In this document: positions 46,330 through 58,486 of the stretch, one piece after another
How the letters are laid out: every line of letters starts with the position of its first letter
Numbering within the stretch: position 1 is the stretch's first letter
Source of the DNA: Eonycteris spelaea
Lineage: Eukaryota > Chordata > Mammalia > Chiroptera > Pteropodidae
Length of the DNA stretch: 64,000 nucleotides
Direction of reading: 5' to 3'
Assembly (NCBI GenBank): GCA_003508835.1
Contig: PUFA01000057.1
Coordinates: 4,848,501 to 4,912,500 of the forward strand
Notes under the pieces: model-generated
What the model saw: the letters and a program-made list of their open reading frames with translations, nothing else
Told to the model about the DNA's origin: nothing
Databases searched by the model: none
Program-made: the position numbers and the translations under genes

Positions 46330-46640
46330 CTTGTCTCCTTCCATTCTGATACCCAATTTCTTGATGTTTATTTAGCCTGAAACACTACACGCTTTACCAG
46401 AGCAGTTCTGTGAAATTGCTGACACAGTGTCTCAGCATCTCTGCCTTCCCACCAATACACACACCCAGTGCTGCCATTTCTACTGTCCTTGACCTCCTCC
46501 TCATTCCTTATCTGCCATGCTCTTCGCCCAAGCAGGCCTTGGGTCCCTTAGCCAGCCACCTGCCTGGCCTACCTGACCCTTTGGGGAAAGCTACCCTTTT
46601 CAGTTCTTTGAAGTTCTCTCACTAACACAAGTAGTCACCT
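46330..46640 (+). mobile_element. Probable L2 LINE remnant
   Basis: Pyrimidine-rich L2-like blocks (TTGACCTCCTCCTCATTCC, CATGCTCTTCGCCCAAGC) but with weaker order than the copy at 34850. Confidence 0.35.
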
Positions 46641-47275
46641 GTTTAGCTTCCTTCCTGCACAGTAATTATACTGTATTATAGCCTAATTTGACATTTCCAT
46701 AGAAAAACGCAATTATAGCATCCCAAAAGACAGAAATAACCTGCTGCTGATATTTGAGGAGGAAGAATTCACTTTCGAGATGTCCTTCAGCGAAATCTCT
46801 CAGAACAGCATTACTAAATACTGTTGCTGCCGTGGCCTCTGTCATCTTCCTTCACTCAATATTAAACTTCACCCTACTATGATCATTAAGTTTCTAAAAA
46901 AAAACCCCAAAAAACAAAAACGAAAACAAAAAAAACCATATTAGGAGAACTGACACTGAGCAACTTAGAACTTTAAGAAAATAAATGTTTTGTGGGGGAT
47001 AGAAAATGAGAATTGGACTATGACTGCTCTTAGAAACTCAACTCATTCATGAAATAATTTTAAAAAAACACTAAATGCTGATTAGTAGAATATTATTTAT
47101 ATTTTCCACATTTTAAATTAGTAACAGAGAGTACTGTATATTCATTTCCATCTGACATCATCTGCTGGCCAAAACTTTTCAAAATTTCGATGAGGATCTT
47201 CTGCTATTTATACCACAAATAAATACCTTTTTTCTGAGCTTTTCACAAATGTCAACATTGTGCTAAATGCTTAAT
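46641..47275. other. No recognisable feature
   Basis: An A/C-rich simple stretch at 46895-46935; otherwise unassigned. Confidence 0.4.
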
Positions 47276-47279
47276 ACAC

Positions 47280-47490
47280 ATTTTCAAGTCACACAGACCT
47301 GGGTTCAAACTGTGATTTCAAAACCTATTAGTTGTATAACCTTGATCTTCGAGCCCAAATTCCTCCATCATTTCTTAACAACAAAATGCTCTATGAACTT
47401 GAAATGTTATAACTTTGTTTTGTTCTACTGTGAGGCTTTCACATCTGCTTTGTTTGAGAGATATAAAATCTGTCCTGTGTTTACAGGATA
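47280..47490 (+). repeat. MIR-type SINE remnant (opposite sense to 28290)
   Basis: AGACCTGGGTTCAAACTGTG, TTAGTTGTATAACCTTGATC and CCAAATTCCTCCATCATTTC occur in MIR order. Confidence 0.6.
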
Positions 47491-47499
47491 TTCTTAGAC

Positions 47500-48190
47500 A
47501 TTAGAGTATTCTAAATTAAAGTTCCATATGAAGTTGAGGATCTGAGACGGTGGGTGCCTGCCTGGGGCCCCAGAATTTTCAACGGACCAGATGCGACAAT
47601 GCGATTTTCCCTAACAGCCCTTCCAAACATTTCTTCTTCTCTCTAGGACTGTTTTTGTTTTTCTCTAGCCAATATCATTTTGGATGCAGCTCAGTCCAAA
47701 GGAAACTAATTAATAAAACAGGTTTCTGGTGTTGATAAGAATTGCTAGGTTAAGGGCAAGTGCGGAGAGCAGTTTTCATTAAATACACTAAATGTGGTTG
47801 CAATTTGAAATGATATTGTCTATCCCTTGCTGAGCTGCAGTTTTATTACAAGGGTGTTGGCCTTCTAAATTCAAAAGCAATTGTAAAAAGGCTATATGAA
47901 AAGAAACGTTTGCTTGTAAACCCTAACTTTAAAATTTAACAGTGCTCTGCTTATTTACCCAAGTAGGACCAAGTGATATTTTGGCAGATGGCTTGCCGAA
48001 GGACGCCTCTAAGCCTCAGTGTCCCCGATTTTCATTCAAGGGCTTCTGATATATTCTCATTATAACCATACATCAGACAGTATGGGTGACACTTTAAGCA
48101 AACAAACGAACAAATAAAGAAACAAAGAATAAATAAATAAAATTTCAGTAGTGTTTTTTGCTATTATTTTTATTTACATTTATTGATTTA
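47500..48190. other. Single-copy interval; AAAC/AAAT-rich run at 48098-48142
   Basis: 47750-47960 has a non-repetitive, conserved-noncoding texture. No exon is supported. Confidence 0.3.
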
Positions 48191-48199
48191 TTTTTTATC

Positions 48200-49140
48200 T
48201 TCATCATTTTCTTAGTGTTACAGTGTTAATTCTTTCAGAAAGGCTAATTTCATAAGACTTTTATAGTTTTTTCCCCTTCTCCATGATCAACATCTCACAC
48301 CAGAGGGGTACATGTATTAAAATCTACAGTAACACATCATTATCACCCAGAGTTCGTAGTTTGCATTAGGGCTAACTCTTGATGTTATACATTCTATGGC
48401 TTTGGACCAATGTATAATGACATGTATCCACCATTATAATATCATACAGAATAGTTTCACTGCCCTAAAAATCCTCTATGCTCTGCCTATTCATCCCTCA
48501 GCCCTCACCCAGCCCCTGGGAACCACTGATCTTTTTACCATCTATATAGTTTTTTCATTTCCAGAATGTCACATAGTTGGAATCATATAGTATGTAGCCT
48601 TTTCAGATTAGCTTCTTTTACTTAGAAATGTGCATTTAAGTTTCCTCTATGTCTTTTTATGGCTTGATAGCTCATTTCTTTTTCGTGCTGAATAATACTT
48701 CACTGTCTGGATGTATCAGTTTTTATAACCACTTACCTACTGAAGGACATATTGGTTACTTCCATGTGTTGGCAATTATGAATAAAACTCCTATAAACAT
48801 TCGTGTGCAGGTTTTTGTGTTGATGTAAGTTTACAACTCCTTTGAGTAAATATCAAGGAGCATGATTACCGGATCATATGGTAAAAGCTCTATTTAGTTT
48901 TATAAGAAACTACCAAACTATCATCTAAAATGGCTTTACAATCTGCATTCCCACCAGCAATGAAAGAATTTTCCTATTGTCCCACATCCTCACCAGCATT
49001 TAGTATTGTCAATGTTTGGATTTGACTGTTCTAATAGATGTGTGGTGGTATCTCATTGCTGTTTTAATTGCAAGTCCTTAATGGCACATAATGTGGAGCA
49101 TATTTTCATATGCTTATTTATTGTCAATAGATGTTCTTTG
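48200..49140 (-). mobile_element. LINE-1 (L1M) 3' end and ORF2 C-terminus
   Basis: In this orientation: CCTCAGCCCTCACCCAGCCCC, TTCCAGAATGTCACATAGTTGG, GGCTTGATAGCTCATTTC, CTGAATAATACTTCACTGTC, CTACTGAAGGACATATTGG and TTACAATCTGCATTCCCACC follow the reverse complement of the 3' UTR and ORF2 end. Frames are broken. Confidence 0.8.
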
Positions 49141-49144
49141 GAAG

Positions 49145-49490
49145 GAGAATATTATTTTTATTTATTTACTTATACTATTTTACAAATAATTTATTAACAT
49201 ATATTTGAATATTTATATCTTATGAGCCCAATGAATGAAATCATAGGCACCAAAAGAATGAATTGCCAGAAAAACTATTACATCTTTTCATGAAAGGACT
49301 GCCTGTCTATAAACATGGAAACTAAGCTTTAACATTAGCACCTTATTTTGGTATTCCTGAGTCAGTTAATACACTTTGATGTAAACACAGAATACATTAT
49401 ACATACAATATAATATTATATAATACATGAAACCTGAAACCCTTAAAATTTTGTTAACCAATGTCACCCCAATAAATTTAACTTAAAAAA
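49145..49490 (+). mobile_element. LINE-1 3' end fragment
   Basis: The last 60 bases (TGTTAACCAATGTCACCCC, AATAAATTTAACTTAAAAAA) match a Laurasiatherian-type LINE-1 3' terminus with an A-rich tail. The upstream part is diverged and its start uncertain. Confidence 0.5.
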
Positions 49491-50214
49491 AGACAGTGAA
49501 TTTAAAAAGCAATAGACAAAAAGCAAGCAAATTTATAATTGTGACAAGACACCCTTTGTTACAATATACTTAGGTTTACTATACTTTAGGCTTACCATGA
49601 TGTCCAACTAAAGAATCTCAGTGTACCAACATAAAACTACAGCATATCCCTGGCATGTAGCAGTGAAAGGTGGTTATGTTGAAGACTCTTGATCAGGTGG
49701 TTTCAGTGGTGAAGGTCACTATCTTAGTTCAGTCCTAAGCCAAAGAATGGCTTAGGAGAGCAGGTCTTGTATACAGGTGATGCAGCCCATCTCTGCAAAG
49801 TATGGCTTGAGGGAGACTCCTTGTTGTTCCCTCCTGGCCCAGCTAAAAGTGTCTGTCATTTCTACTCCTGTTTGTTAAAAGCAGACATTTCAAAGTGTTC
49901 AGCATTACCAACTGCAGGTTGTGTTCACCAACTGAATGCTAGTTAGGTCCTAATCTCCCTGACCCTTCAGTTTTGAATAATTTGTTCAAAGCTCTAAGTC
50001 CTACCAAGAGCCAATTGGCTGAATGGCCCTAAGCCATATACTCAGCTCTGTCTGTTAAGATAATGATCGAATATTGCCCACATTTAATTCTTTGTTTGTG
50101 AAAACAAAAAGGTTCTGCCTTTTATCAGTGGGAGATTTTCCCAAACTTAGGAGATGGGCTCAGGTAGGGAGGCAAACAAATTACATATATATAGATGCCA
50201 GTTTTGTCCCCTTT
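49491..50214. other. No recognisable feature
   Basis: Unassigned; frames at 50074-50304 and 50154-50363 overlap each other and the L2 that follows. Confidence 0.4.
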
Positions 50215-50550
50215 TCAGGTCTTTGCTCTTGCAGTTCCTGCTGCCAGCTCTTTCTCATTTTAATGTGGCTGATTCTTCCCATTCTTCATGTTCAGCTCCT
50301 CTGAGCACATCTTACCCTATTCTCCCGAAGTCATTCTTAAGCACCTTTCTCTTTCTTTCTTAATTCTTATCACTCTGTAATAATTACCTTGAACACTATA
50401 TTTTCCTTGTGTATTGTGCTTCCTATATGCTCCACAAGGCTGTAATCTCCATGAGAACAGAGATGTTGGCTGTCCACTGCTCAGTTCTTTCCCAGTGTAG
50501 TTCTCACCACGACTACAGTTCAATAAATGATTGCAAAGAGTGAATAGCCT
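50215..50550 (+). mobile_element. L2 LINE 3' end
   Basis: The ending GCTGTAATCTCCATGAGAACAG, GGCTGTCCACTGCTCAG, CAATAAATGATTGCAAAGAGTG is the usual L2 terminal layout. Confidence 0.75.
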
Positions 50551-51299
50551 CCAAACTCTGCCCTAACATTTTTGTCTCCTTATCTTACAGATGCATCTGC
50601 TTCCTTTTCCCAGGCACCTGGATTCTGGTTTAATACCTTGACTTAACATCTTGGTCTGTCCCCATCCATCATTCCTTTGACTGAGTTCCACTCCAGCCAC
50701 CAGGCCAGAGACACCAACCCCAACGCGCTTTCAGCATTTATTCTCCCACCCAGTCTTATTTCAGTGTTAAGAGATGGAGGGCAAGGAGATGAGGGGGACG
50801 GCAAGACGTCTTATTGAATATAAAATGTGACTATTTTCATGAGAGGGCAATTCAGTTGATTCACTAGGGGATGGAGACATAGAAAAGCATTAAGCATTTC
50901 ATGGGGGTTGGATCAGGACCCCCTAAGGAGAGGAACAGCAGGAGAACCATAACTAAGAATGAAGAGAGCCTGAAAATACTTCTTGCCTTCTAGAGTTTGA
51001 TCACAGGCTGGATAGATGGAATTTGGAATTCAAAATACAACATGATAAATATTTTTAAGCTTCGACTTACTTAAAACCAGAGTTGTGCTTGCCAGCACAG
51101 CGATTGGAACACAAAGACAAAAGCTATGCCTCTAGAATCCCCTTGAGGTTCCTGATCAAGGCTTTTCCCGCAGAACTCAGGGCAAGCAGCTCTGCCTGTT
51201 CTGCTGTGCACCTAAGTGTTCTATGCATTTGGGCTAAAATTAATGTAACAGAGTAAAAACATCACAACATGACATGCCCTTTCTTGACTGTGGCTGAAA

Positions 51300-51500
51300 T
51301 AATAATAGCTCATATTCATTGAGCCCTTAAAAAGCATTGAACTAAATACTCTTCATGCATCATTTTATGAAATCCTCATAAACTATTTAAAGTCTTACTG
51401 TTATTACCAGAATTTACAGATGAGGAAACTAAACCTTGGACATTTTTCAAAGGTCACAAACTGGCAAGGGTCGAAGCTGGCATTCATACCAGGTAGTTCT
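51300..51500 (+). repeat. MIR-type SINE remnant
   Basis: ATAATAATAGCTCATATTCA, TTTACAGATGAGGAAACTAAAC, CAAAGGTCACAAACTGGCAAG and a GAAGCTGGCATTC end. Confidence 0.8.
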
Positions 51501-51539
51501 TCTTCAATGTGTCTCGCTCTCAAATCTGCCCTAACTCAT

Positions 51540-51970
51540 GGTGTTCTAAGCAACCTTTCCTCACTTCCCTTCCTCTTTTTATTAAAATGATGCTGATTCT
51601 TCAGTCTCTGCTCCTATAAGACTTTCTTCATGAAGTCAAAATCAACTTCTTTTTCATCTGCATTTCTATACCAGCTTTCTGCTACCATTATTTAGCCTAT
51701 GCCTAATCCTGCTTTTATGATAGTTTATTATGTAGTTACATCCAGGAACCATGCAGTCATGAGGCCAAGTCCAGCTCTATTTCTTATGGCCATTACAAGC
51801 TGTCTGAGCCTCAGCTGCTCTATCTATTGCTCATTAATGATAAAACCCAGCTTGAAAGGTTATAAAGATTGGAGGAAATGCTCACAATAAAGTGATTATT
51901 TTTTGGTCACTTCTCTGTTTCACTCAATTGTAAGCTTTGTGAGGTCAGGTTCCGTGTTGTATTTATACTA
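51540..51970 (+). mobile_element. L2-like fragments
   Basis: 51540-51680 is pyrimidine-rich L2-like sequence; 51905-51970 (TTGTAAGCTTTGTGAGGTCAGG...) is an L2 3' piece. Intervening sequence is unassigned. Confidence 0.4.
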
Positions 51971-52179
51971 GTTTCTTGAGGCGACACCCACCACAGGCTC
52001 TACCACCTGCTAAGCTTCCAATATCCACTGATTGGCTGGAACACTTAAACATTAATCAGAGGAGGAGATGTGGAGAGAAGCCCCTCTACCTGCTAATTCT
52101 TGTCATTGTGCCCCCCCACCTGCAATCACTTGAGTATCACAATGTATGCCCTGTCTGTATACCGCCATTATTATTTATA

Positions 52180-52650
52180 TTTTTCTCCATATCTACTCAT
52201 TCTCCTGATATTTTTAATAAAATTTTCATAATAGGAAAATGTTGAAAGAGTTTTATAGAAAACATCTATATACCTACCACCTAGATTCTACAATCAACAT
52301 TCTATTATATTTGCTTGATCAGATCTATCTATCAATTCATCTTATATTTGATGTATTTATAACTGAGTTGCAGACAATAGTATACTTCCTTACTACTTCA
52401 GCATGTATATCATTGACCACAGTTAACTATCTTTTAAAATGCATTTTGTAAAATTTATATAAAATGAATTGCAAAACTCTCAAATACTATTGGATGAGTT
52501 TTGACCCAAATCTCTATCTAGATTCAGAACATTACTATTACCCTAGATATTTTCTTCATGTTAATCCCCAGCCCCAACCCAAGGCAACTATTGTCCTATT
52601 TTTTCTACCATTACCTATTCTAAAACTTCATATAAATGAAATTATACAGT
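52180..52650 (-). mobile_element. LINE-1 (L1M) 3' UTR fragment
   Basis: ATACCTACCACCTAGATTCTAC, TTTACCATTACCTATTCTAAAACTTCATATAAATG-like order and a CCCCAGCCCCAACCCAAGGC block fit the reverse complement of an L1M 3' region. Confidence 0.6.
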
Positions 52651-52837
52651 AATCATGTTTTAAAAACTAAATAAATGTATTCTTAAAAGTAACTTTACCA
52701 AAAGTGTAAATAAAATTTATATAGCATGCCAAAAGAATAATGTAGCATTAATACACATACACAAAAATGACACAGTGAAAAATGAATGTCTATATATTAT
52801 ATAAAGTCATCCTTGAACTACCTGTGTTCATTTACCT

Positions 52838-53490
52838 TGTGGTTCTCAGAGTATAGTCCAGAGACCCTCAGGACTTCCAAGACCCTTACATGTTCACACC
52901 CTCAAAACAATTTTCACAGTACAGTATTTCCAATCTGTGGCTGGGAATCCAAGTATTCAGAAGACCAACATAAGTTTTATGCAGATTTTTGACTGTGAGG
53001 GTGATCGGCACCCCTAACCCTGCATTGTTCAAGAGTAAACTGTAATCCTAAAGTGTTATTTGCCTTTTCAATTTTATTAGTCACATAAGTGTACAATGGC
53101 ATTTTCCACTGCTATATATGATGTGCTATATCACAATAGATTGAAGGCAAAAGCAGGTATGAGAATCCAGCTAGTTGTCTTTATTATGCCAGATACTAAA
53201 GAAATTTGCAAAAATGTAAGACAATACTGCTCTTTTTCACTAATTTTTTTTTTGTTTGGAAAATACAGGTTGTTTTAATAAAATATACGACTTATGTTGA
53301 CATATTATGGTTTTTATTATTGATATTTTAAGTGAATTTATAAGTACATTATTTTTCAATTTTAAGATCTAATATGATAAATCGTAGTAGATTTAATTCA
53401 TATAAACAAAAGCTCTTTGGGATGCACATTAATTTTTAAGAAGGTAGGGTGCAGAGACCAAAATGTTTGAGAACACTGATGTCCTGAATT
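52838..53490 (+). mobile_element. hAT-Charlie-like DNA transposon interrupted by a Tigger fragment
   Basis: The start GTGGTTCTCAGAGTATAGTCC and the end GACCAAAATGTTTGAGAACACTG are the hAT terminal repeats. The interior (ATATATGATGTGCTATATCAC, GAGAATCCAGCTAGTTG, AAAGAAATTTGCAAAAATGTAAG, AACAAAAGCTCTTTGGG) is in the expected order, except for a foreign insert at 52922-53042. Non-autonomous, no transposase frame. Confidence 0.7.
52922..53042. mobile_element. Tigger-type element nested in the hAT copy
   Basis: A 121-bp block starts CAGTATTTCC, ends ACTG and is flanked by TA at 52920-52921 and 53043-53044, the target duplication of Tc1/mariner elements. Inside are CAATCTGTGGCTGGGAATCC and GATCGGCACCCCTAACCCTGC, Tigger-like blocks. 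Removing it restores hAT continuity. Confidence 0.65.
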
Positions 53491-53499
53491 TTGAAAGAG

Positions 53500-54345
53500 T
53501 CTTCCCTAAGTGGTAGGAGAGGGTCACCTGCAGATCATAGGAATAAACATTCTGTTCTTTTCCAATCACACTGGCAAAGCCCAGCTCCTGCTCCATCCAT
53601 TGGTTGTCTTTCTAGGCTCACCCTGATCACCAGCAGAGAATTGGCTACAGTGCTTGGAAAATATGCCTATATGCAAAGCCCCAGAAGATGCACATCTCCC
53701 ATAATATCTGGATTTGTTTTCTAATTCTCCACATGCTGGCGTAGTCAGGAATGTCTCATATGAGTGAAAATGGAAGAAAAAGGGTACACTGGAAAAGCCA
53801 GCCTTGCTCTGGCTTCCCCTATTTTTGAAAATGTACAACTTCATTGCTAATTGCTGAAGCCAACTTCATTCTTTGAGTGGACACATCATGTAGTCTGGCT
53901 AGAAATGCATCTTAAGCTTTCTGTACTTATTTAGATTAAAAGAAACTTTACGAAATTTAAAGCCAATCTTTAAAAAATCAAGCCATAATTCTAACTTGCA
54001 GAAAAAGCAATTCAACATAGAGAGAAACAGAATAAACAGAGGAAATGAGAAAGGAATCAGACCATTATGAATGGGATGCAAGTCCTGTGTTTACAAAAAG
54101 ATTGATTTGAACAGCCCATGTAAACAGTCTCTGCTGTGGGGAAAGGCCTTCACATTTATCTTCTCCTCTCAAAACCAAGATAGAGAGTTTGCTAGTTTGT
54201 ATTTTTCCTATTAGCTCTGAAGTCTTAAAAAAATGCACTTTACAATTTGTTGCAATAACTTTCCTATGTATCCCAAGTGAAGGAGAAAAGAATCATTTTT
54301 CTGGCTTATATGAAATTTATGCATTTCAAAAACTGTGCTTATATT
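53500..54345. other. No recognisable feature
   Basis: Single-copy. Frames at 53491-53724 and 53566-53844 overlap on opposite strands and have no support. Confidence 0.4.
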
Positions 54346-54643
54346 CCTCAGCTTTATTTTTTTCCCTCCTTTTTGATTCCCTCCCCCACCCCCCACTTCC
54401 ACCCCTGATCTACGGATGTTGCTGTTTCCCTTTAGGAACTGGATCTCTGAAGGTGTGGCATCTCCTCCCATGCACTCGCAGAATGCACGCACCCAGGGCC
54501 TGGCACCCCTGGTACACTTGGGGACCTGGTGCACCCAGGGTGTTGTCTGTGGCTCCACCTGGGGTGCAAACCCAGGACCTTCTGCATGTAAAGCAAACAT
54601 GCTAGCCACTACACTATGGAGCTACCCCCTCAGCTTTATTTTT
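54346..54643 (-). mobile_element. tRNA-Val(TAC)-derived SINE with target-site duplication
   Basis: On the minus strand the element begins at about 54627 with a tRNA-like head (about 54623-54551): AGCTCCATAGTGTAGTGG, a TGCTTTACATGCA anticodon arm with anticodon TAC, GAAGGTCCTGGGTTTGC and CACCCCAGGTGGAGCC. These track tRNA-Val(TAC) through the D, anticodon and T arms. The pol III A box (TAGTGTAGTGG) and B box (GGTTTGCACCC) are recognisable. A roughly 185-bp unrelated, G-rich and CpG-containing body follows, then an A-rich tail. A perfect 16-bp duplication, CCTCAGCTTTATTTTT, flanks it (54346-54361 and 54628-54643). It is the only copy I see in the window. The frames at 54189-54676 are artefacts of it. 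Confidence 0.9.
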
Positions 54644-54649
54644 AATTTA

Positions 54650-56760
54650 ACTGTTTTTGACATTAATACAGGCTAAGCTATTTTCTTGCCTCCACTCCTT
54701 TATACCTTACACTCAAAATATAGGTCAAGAGGAAGCACTGAAAGACATCATCCCACACAGTCTACTTTGGTCTCTTTACCTTGATGATATATAGCTTCAG
54801 TCAATGTAATTTGGAGATACACACCTGGTAGCCTTGAAAAGGTGACAAATGTCACAAAGAACTGAGAAGCCATCGCTTCCATATGATCACAAGATCTCCA
54901 GCTATTCTTTATCTCAAATAAGACTGATGAGAACCAGCTTCTTCAGATACAAATGAAATCCTACTTTTGTCAACCAGAAACTATTTTGTGAAGGTGGGCA
55001 TTCTCTGCCCGCTCTCCCTCTCACTCATCTGTCCCCACACCCCCCCACCGGCCCCCGCATCCCACGTCCTCACCAAGGACAACACAAAGGAAAAGAATTT
55101 CAACTGTGACTACAGGGCTTTAAACTTTGGGTACAACTTCAGCTAGGGAATGCCCTCTACCAGTCAAAAAGTGACCCAAAGCAAAGGTAAGGTAAGGGTC
55201 TCTTCTAGAAAAAGAATGGTACCTGCCATGTTCAATTGAGAGGCAGAGTCAATGTCAGTTGCAAAAAGCTTTGGTTGGCAGCTAAAGTGAAGAATATCAT
55301 TGACAAATTTACCAAAGGAGAAAACAGAGAAAGCAAAGGCATACTACAACACCCTCTACAGAGCTCTCATTATTTTTTTATACTTCCAGTATTACTTTTC
55401 TCTTCCCTCCACACCCATCACTCTTGGAAAAGTCAATCGGAAATGATAAAATTTTGTAATTCCCAAGGAAAAATCTTAATGGATCAAAAACTCAAATGTA
55501 TGCTGGTATATACAGCTGAAGAAAACCCGTGGAGAACAGAAATTTCCATGAGGATTTTAAATCATTTGCCTTAGAATATGTAACAGAAACACCTCTCCCC
55601 TCTATTCTGATATACATTATTTAGCAAAATTTATTAGGCCACTGCTGCTTTTGTGAGAGTGGATCCTTTAGGGAAACTCAGGGGTGCAATGAGATCTGTA
55701 CTCAAGCTGGTGTTCAGAGAACACAGAATCAACATTATGGACAGTGAGAACAGATGAAGGGACAGCTGATGTCAGGGTGCGCACTGCTAAGACAATTAGG
55801 AGAGATTGTTATTCAAATTAAAGGCAGGCTCAAAGTTACAGTTGAAGCCACCTGCTTGTCCTACATGCAGATATCTGCCTCCAAGACTTTAGAGCTCCTC
55901 TCTCTTTCTCCTTATCTTCCTCTCTTTTTCTCTCTCTCCCTCTCTTCTTTTCTCCTCACCTGCCCACCACTCTCCAAACCCTTCCGATGCTTCCAGGCTC
56001 ATAATACCAAGAAGCAGCAGAACAGATTTTGGAAATCAATCTCACAGGTGAATTGCTCATTGGGCAGCCATCCAAATCAGAGGGCTTGGTTTTCTAACTT
56101 GAAGTTAAATCACCTTGTACATCTCTTAAGGTCAGAGTCGCTATAAAGACAGAATGTTGCTAACGTTGAGTCTGACAGTGTGAGAGGGTCAGACTCATTG
56201 CTTCATCCTCAGAGCCCAGATTGAGAAGACAGCTGGAAAAACCCAGCGGGATGATCTCACTGAGCAATGTAATAAAAGCCAAAAGGGTGGTGCTGCTTTA
56301 TAAGCCTTTTGATTAAATTTAATGATGCTAAACAGAGTGAGGGACTTTAATAGGCAAAGGCATTTATGAGTAAGAACTGCCTTTTTCTGATTTTGGCTCA
56401 GAGAAAAACAAAATCCCACCTTGGACTAAGCCTCTGTATTAAGAGAGTCACATCACATCTATTGTGGCATTTGAGTTTCATGAGGTCCTGCCCTTTTTCT
56501 CTGTCTTTCACCAGTAAGTGATTCTCCCATACCAAGAAACTGTAGGAGAATGTAGAGAAAAGCCTGAGTTATCAGTGGGACTATCTATGGTGATGGAACT
56601 TATAGGTTCATGCCTAATTCCTTGCTACACCTTGCCTCTGAGATTCATTCTGTTTCTAAATAATTTTTAGGTCAATTTTGTTTTGTTATGATCTTTATTT
56701 TCACACGTCAGTAACAGTTGCAACGGGAAAGACCACTTGTTCAGCTGGTTAGTTTGTTTA
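54650..56760. other. Mostly single-copy; CT-rich run at 55898-55955
   Basis: No transposon recognised. Frames of 112 and 130 codons (55236-55574, 55754-56146) have no splice, start-context or codon evidence. Confidence 0.35.
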
Positions 56761-56769
56761 TTTACAGTG

Positions 56770-57130
56770 GTTTTAAAACACTGGTTCTCTACTATGGCTC
56801 ACACTGGAATCACCTAGAGAGTTTTTCAAAATACCAGTGCCTGGTTCTCAAATCCAGATATTTTAATTTAATTGGTTTGTGGTATGTCTTGGGCATGGAG
56901 AGTTTTTAAATATTTCCAGGTGATTCTAATGTGTGATCTATTTTGAAATCTACTGGTCAAACAGTGGTTCTCAAATTTAGCATGCTTCAGACTAATTTAG
57001 CAGGCTTCATAAAATGGGCTGTGCCCACAGAGTTTTTGATTCATAGGTGTAGCATGAGGTCCCAGTTCTAACAAGTTCCCAGGCAATGCTGATACGTCTG
57101 ACCCAATTGCCACTCCTTGTGAACCACTGC
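56770..57130. mobile_element. Two adjacent MER5-type hAT elements
   Basis: 56770-56955 is MER5B-like (CACTGGTTCTCTACTATGGC...TTTCCAGGTGATTCTAATGTG). 56962-57127 is MER5A-like and complete from CAGTGGTTCTCAAATTTAGC to TTGTGAACCACTG. Confidence 0.65.
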
Positions 57131-57526
57131 TTAAAACATTAGTACACACGCTTTTCCATGAGGTGTTTTCATAATATTGACCTGACTCTAAGGAGTGTAT
57201 GCAGAGAAGCTGACATCCAATGATGACAACATCCACTGGTGGTAGAATCTTCCTGCTCCTAAAACCCCATGAAAGTTATTGGGGTCTGAGCCTTGGTCTT
57301 ACATAATGCTAAGACTTTGGAAATGGGAATCTGGTCAAGTAGAACTAGGTAGTATAGTTTTTGCCATTGTTTCTGGCCTCGCTTCTCTCATTTATATGTC
57401 CTACCAACTCCCAGCAGGCACCCAAGTGAGTGTACTCCCAGGTTCATGGAGAGGGCTGGCTTTGACTAGAGACAAAGGCTAGAAGCTTCTCTAAACTCCA
57501 AAACATTATAGCTTGAAGACCAAATT

Positions 57527-57608
<82 letters not shown>
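57527..57608. repeat. Compound (GT)n(GA)n microsatellite
   Basis: About 16 GT units pass directly into about 24 GA units. Confidence 0.95.
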
Positions 57609-57611
<3 letters not shown>

Positions 57612-58079
57612 CTGTCTTTGAGGCCCAAGGCAAGGGCAATTCTAGAACCTGTCATGATTGGCAAGAGCATCACCAAGCAATAAAGAATGTTCCCTGGGCT
57701 TCACATATCTATCTATGCAGTAGAAGGGACGGAAGGAGCCTCTGATCATGCTCTAATTCTCTCTCAGCAGCATCTGGAAGCACATCTGATGCCTTTAGTT
57801 CCCTAGGAGTAAATCCTAGGAAATTGCAGACATCTGGGGTGAAGGAGGCTCCAGTGAGGAATTCCTATATTCCTTGGCATGCAGTGGCTCAAAACAATTA
57901 ATTTATAAAATCAAAGGGATATGATTTATAACTCTGCTTTTTCCCAGTATGAGGAAAGTAGCCATACAAGTTGCATGTACATAAGAACAAACCTTTCATT
58001 AATATTCTTCCTGAACAATGATCATAAAATACTAACTATGAAACTATACCTATGGAATCTTGTTTGACCTACTTAGAAC
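57609..58079. other. No recognisable feature
   Basis: Unassigned single-copy sequence. Confidence 0.4.
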
Positions 58080-58200
58080 TATAAGGTAGATGATTCAGTT
58101 GAAGTAAATCATGTCGTACATTCAGGACAGCGAAACAAAGACACAGAGAAGTCACACAATTTACTTAGTGCTGGAGTTAGTGCTGGAATTTCCTGGTTCC
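58080..58200 (+). repeat. MIR-type SINE remnant
   Basis: GACAGCGAAACAAAGACACAGAG, AAGTCACACAATTTACTTAG and GTTAGTGCTGGAATTTCC follow the MIR 3' half. Confidence 0.55.
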
Positions 58201-58486
58201 CACTCCATGTTGAGGGGTCCAGGGGAAGGACCTCAAGAGATTCCTTGAAGGTCAAAGAGAGGCCAGTGTGCAAAGCCCCTCCTCCACTCTAGCCTAAAAA
58301 ATCTCCTCAGATCTGAGTTTCTATTTAAGATTTTTTTGCAGAAGTTTTTGATCTAACATCTAGAACCCCATACTTTGCAAATTGCACATCACCTCTTCAG
58401 AACTGATCTTCCAAAGAACAGGATATTGAAAGAGCACCTCTAAGATAGTTTTAACATGCCTAATCTCATTTGAAAAAGGTAGTGAA

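Noticed and set aside
54551..54627. Functional tRNA-Val gene
   Set aside because: The tRNA-like head is continuous with a SINE body and A-rich tail inside a 16-bp target duplication, and the T-loop has substitutions (TTTGC for TTCGA).
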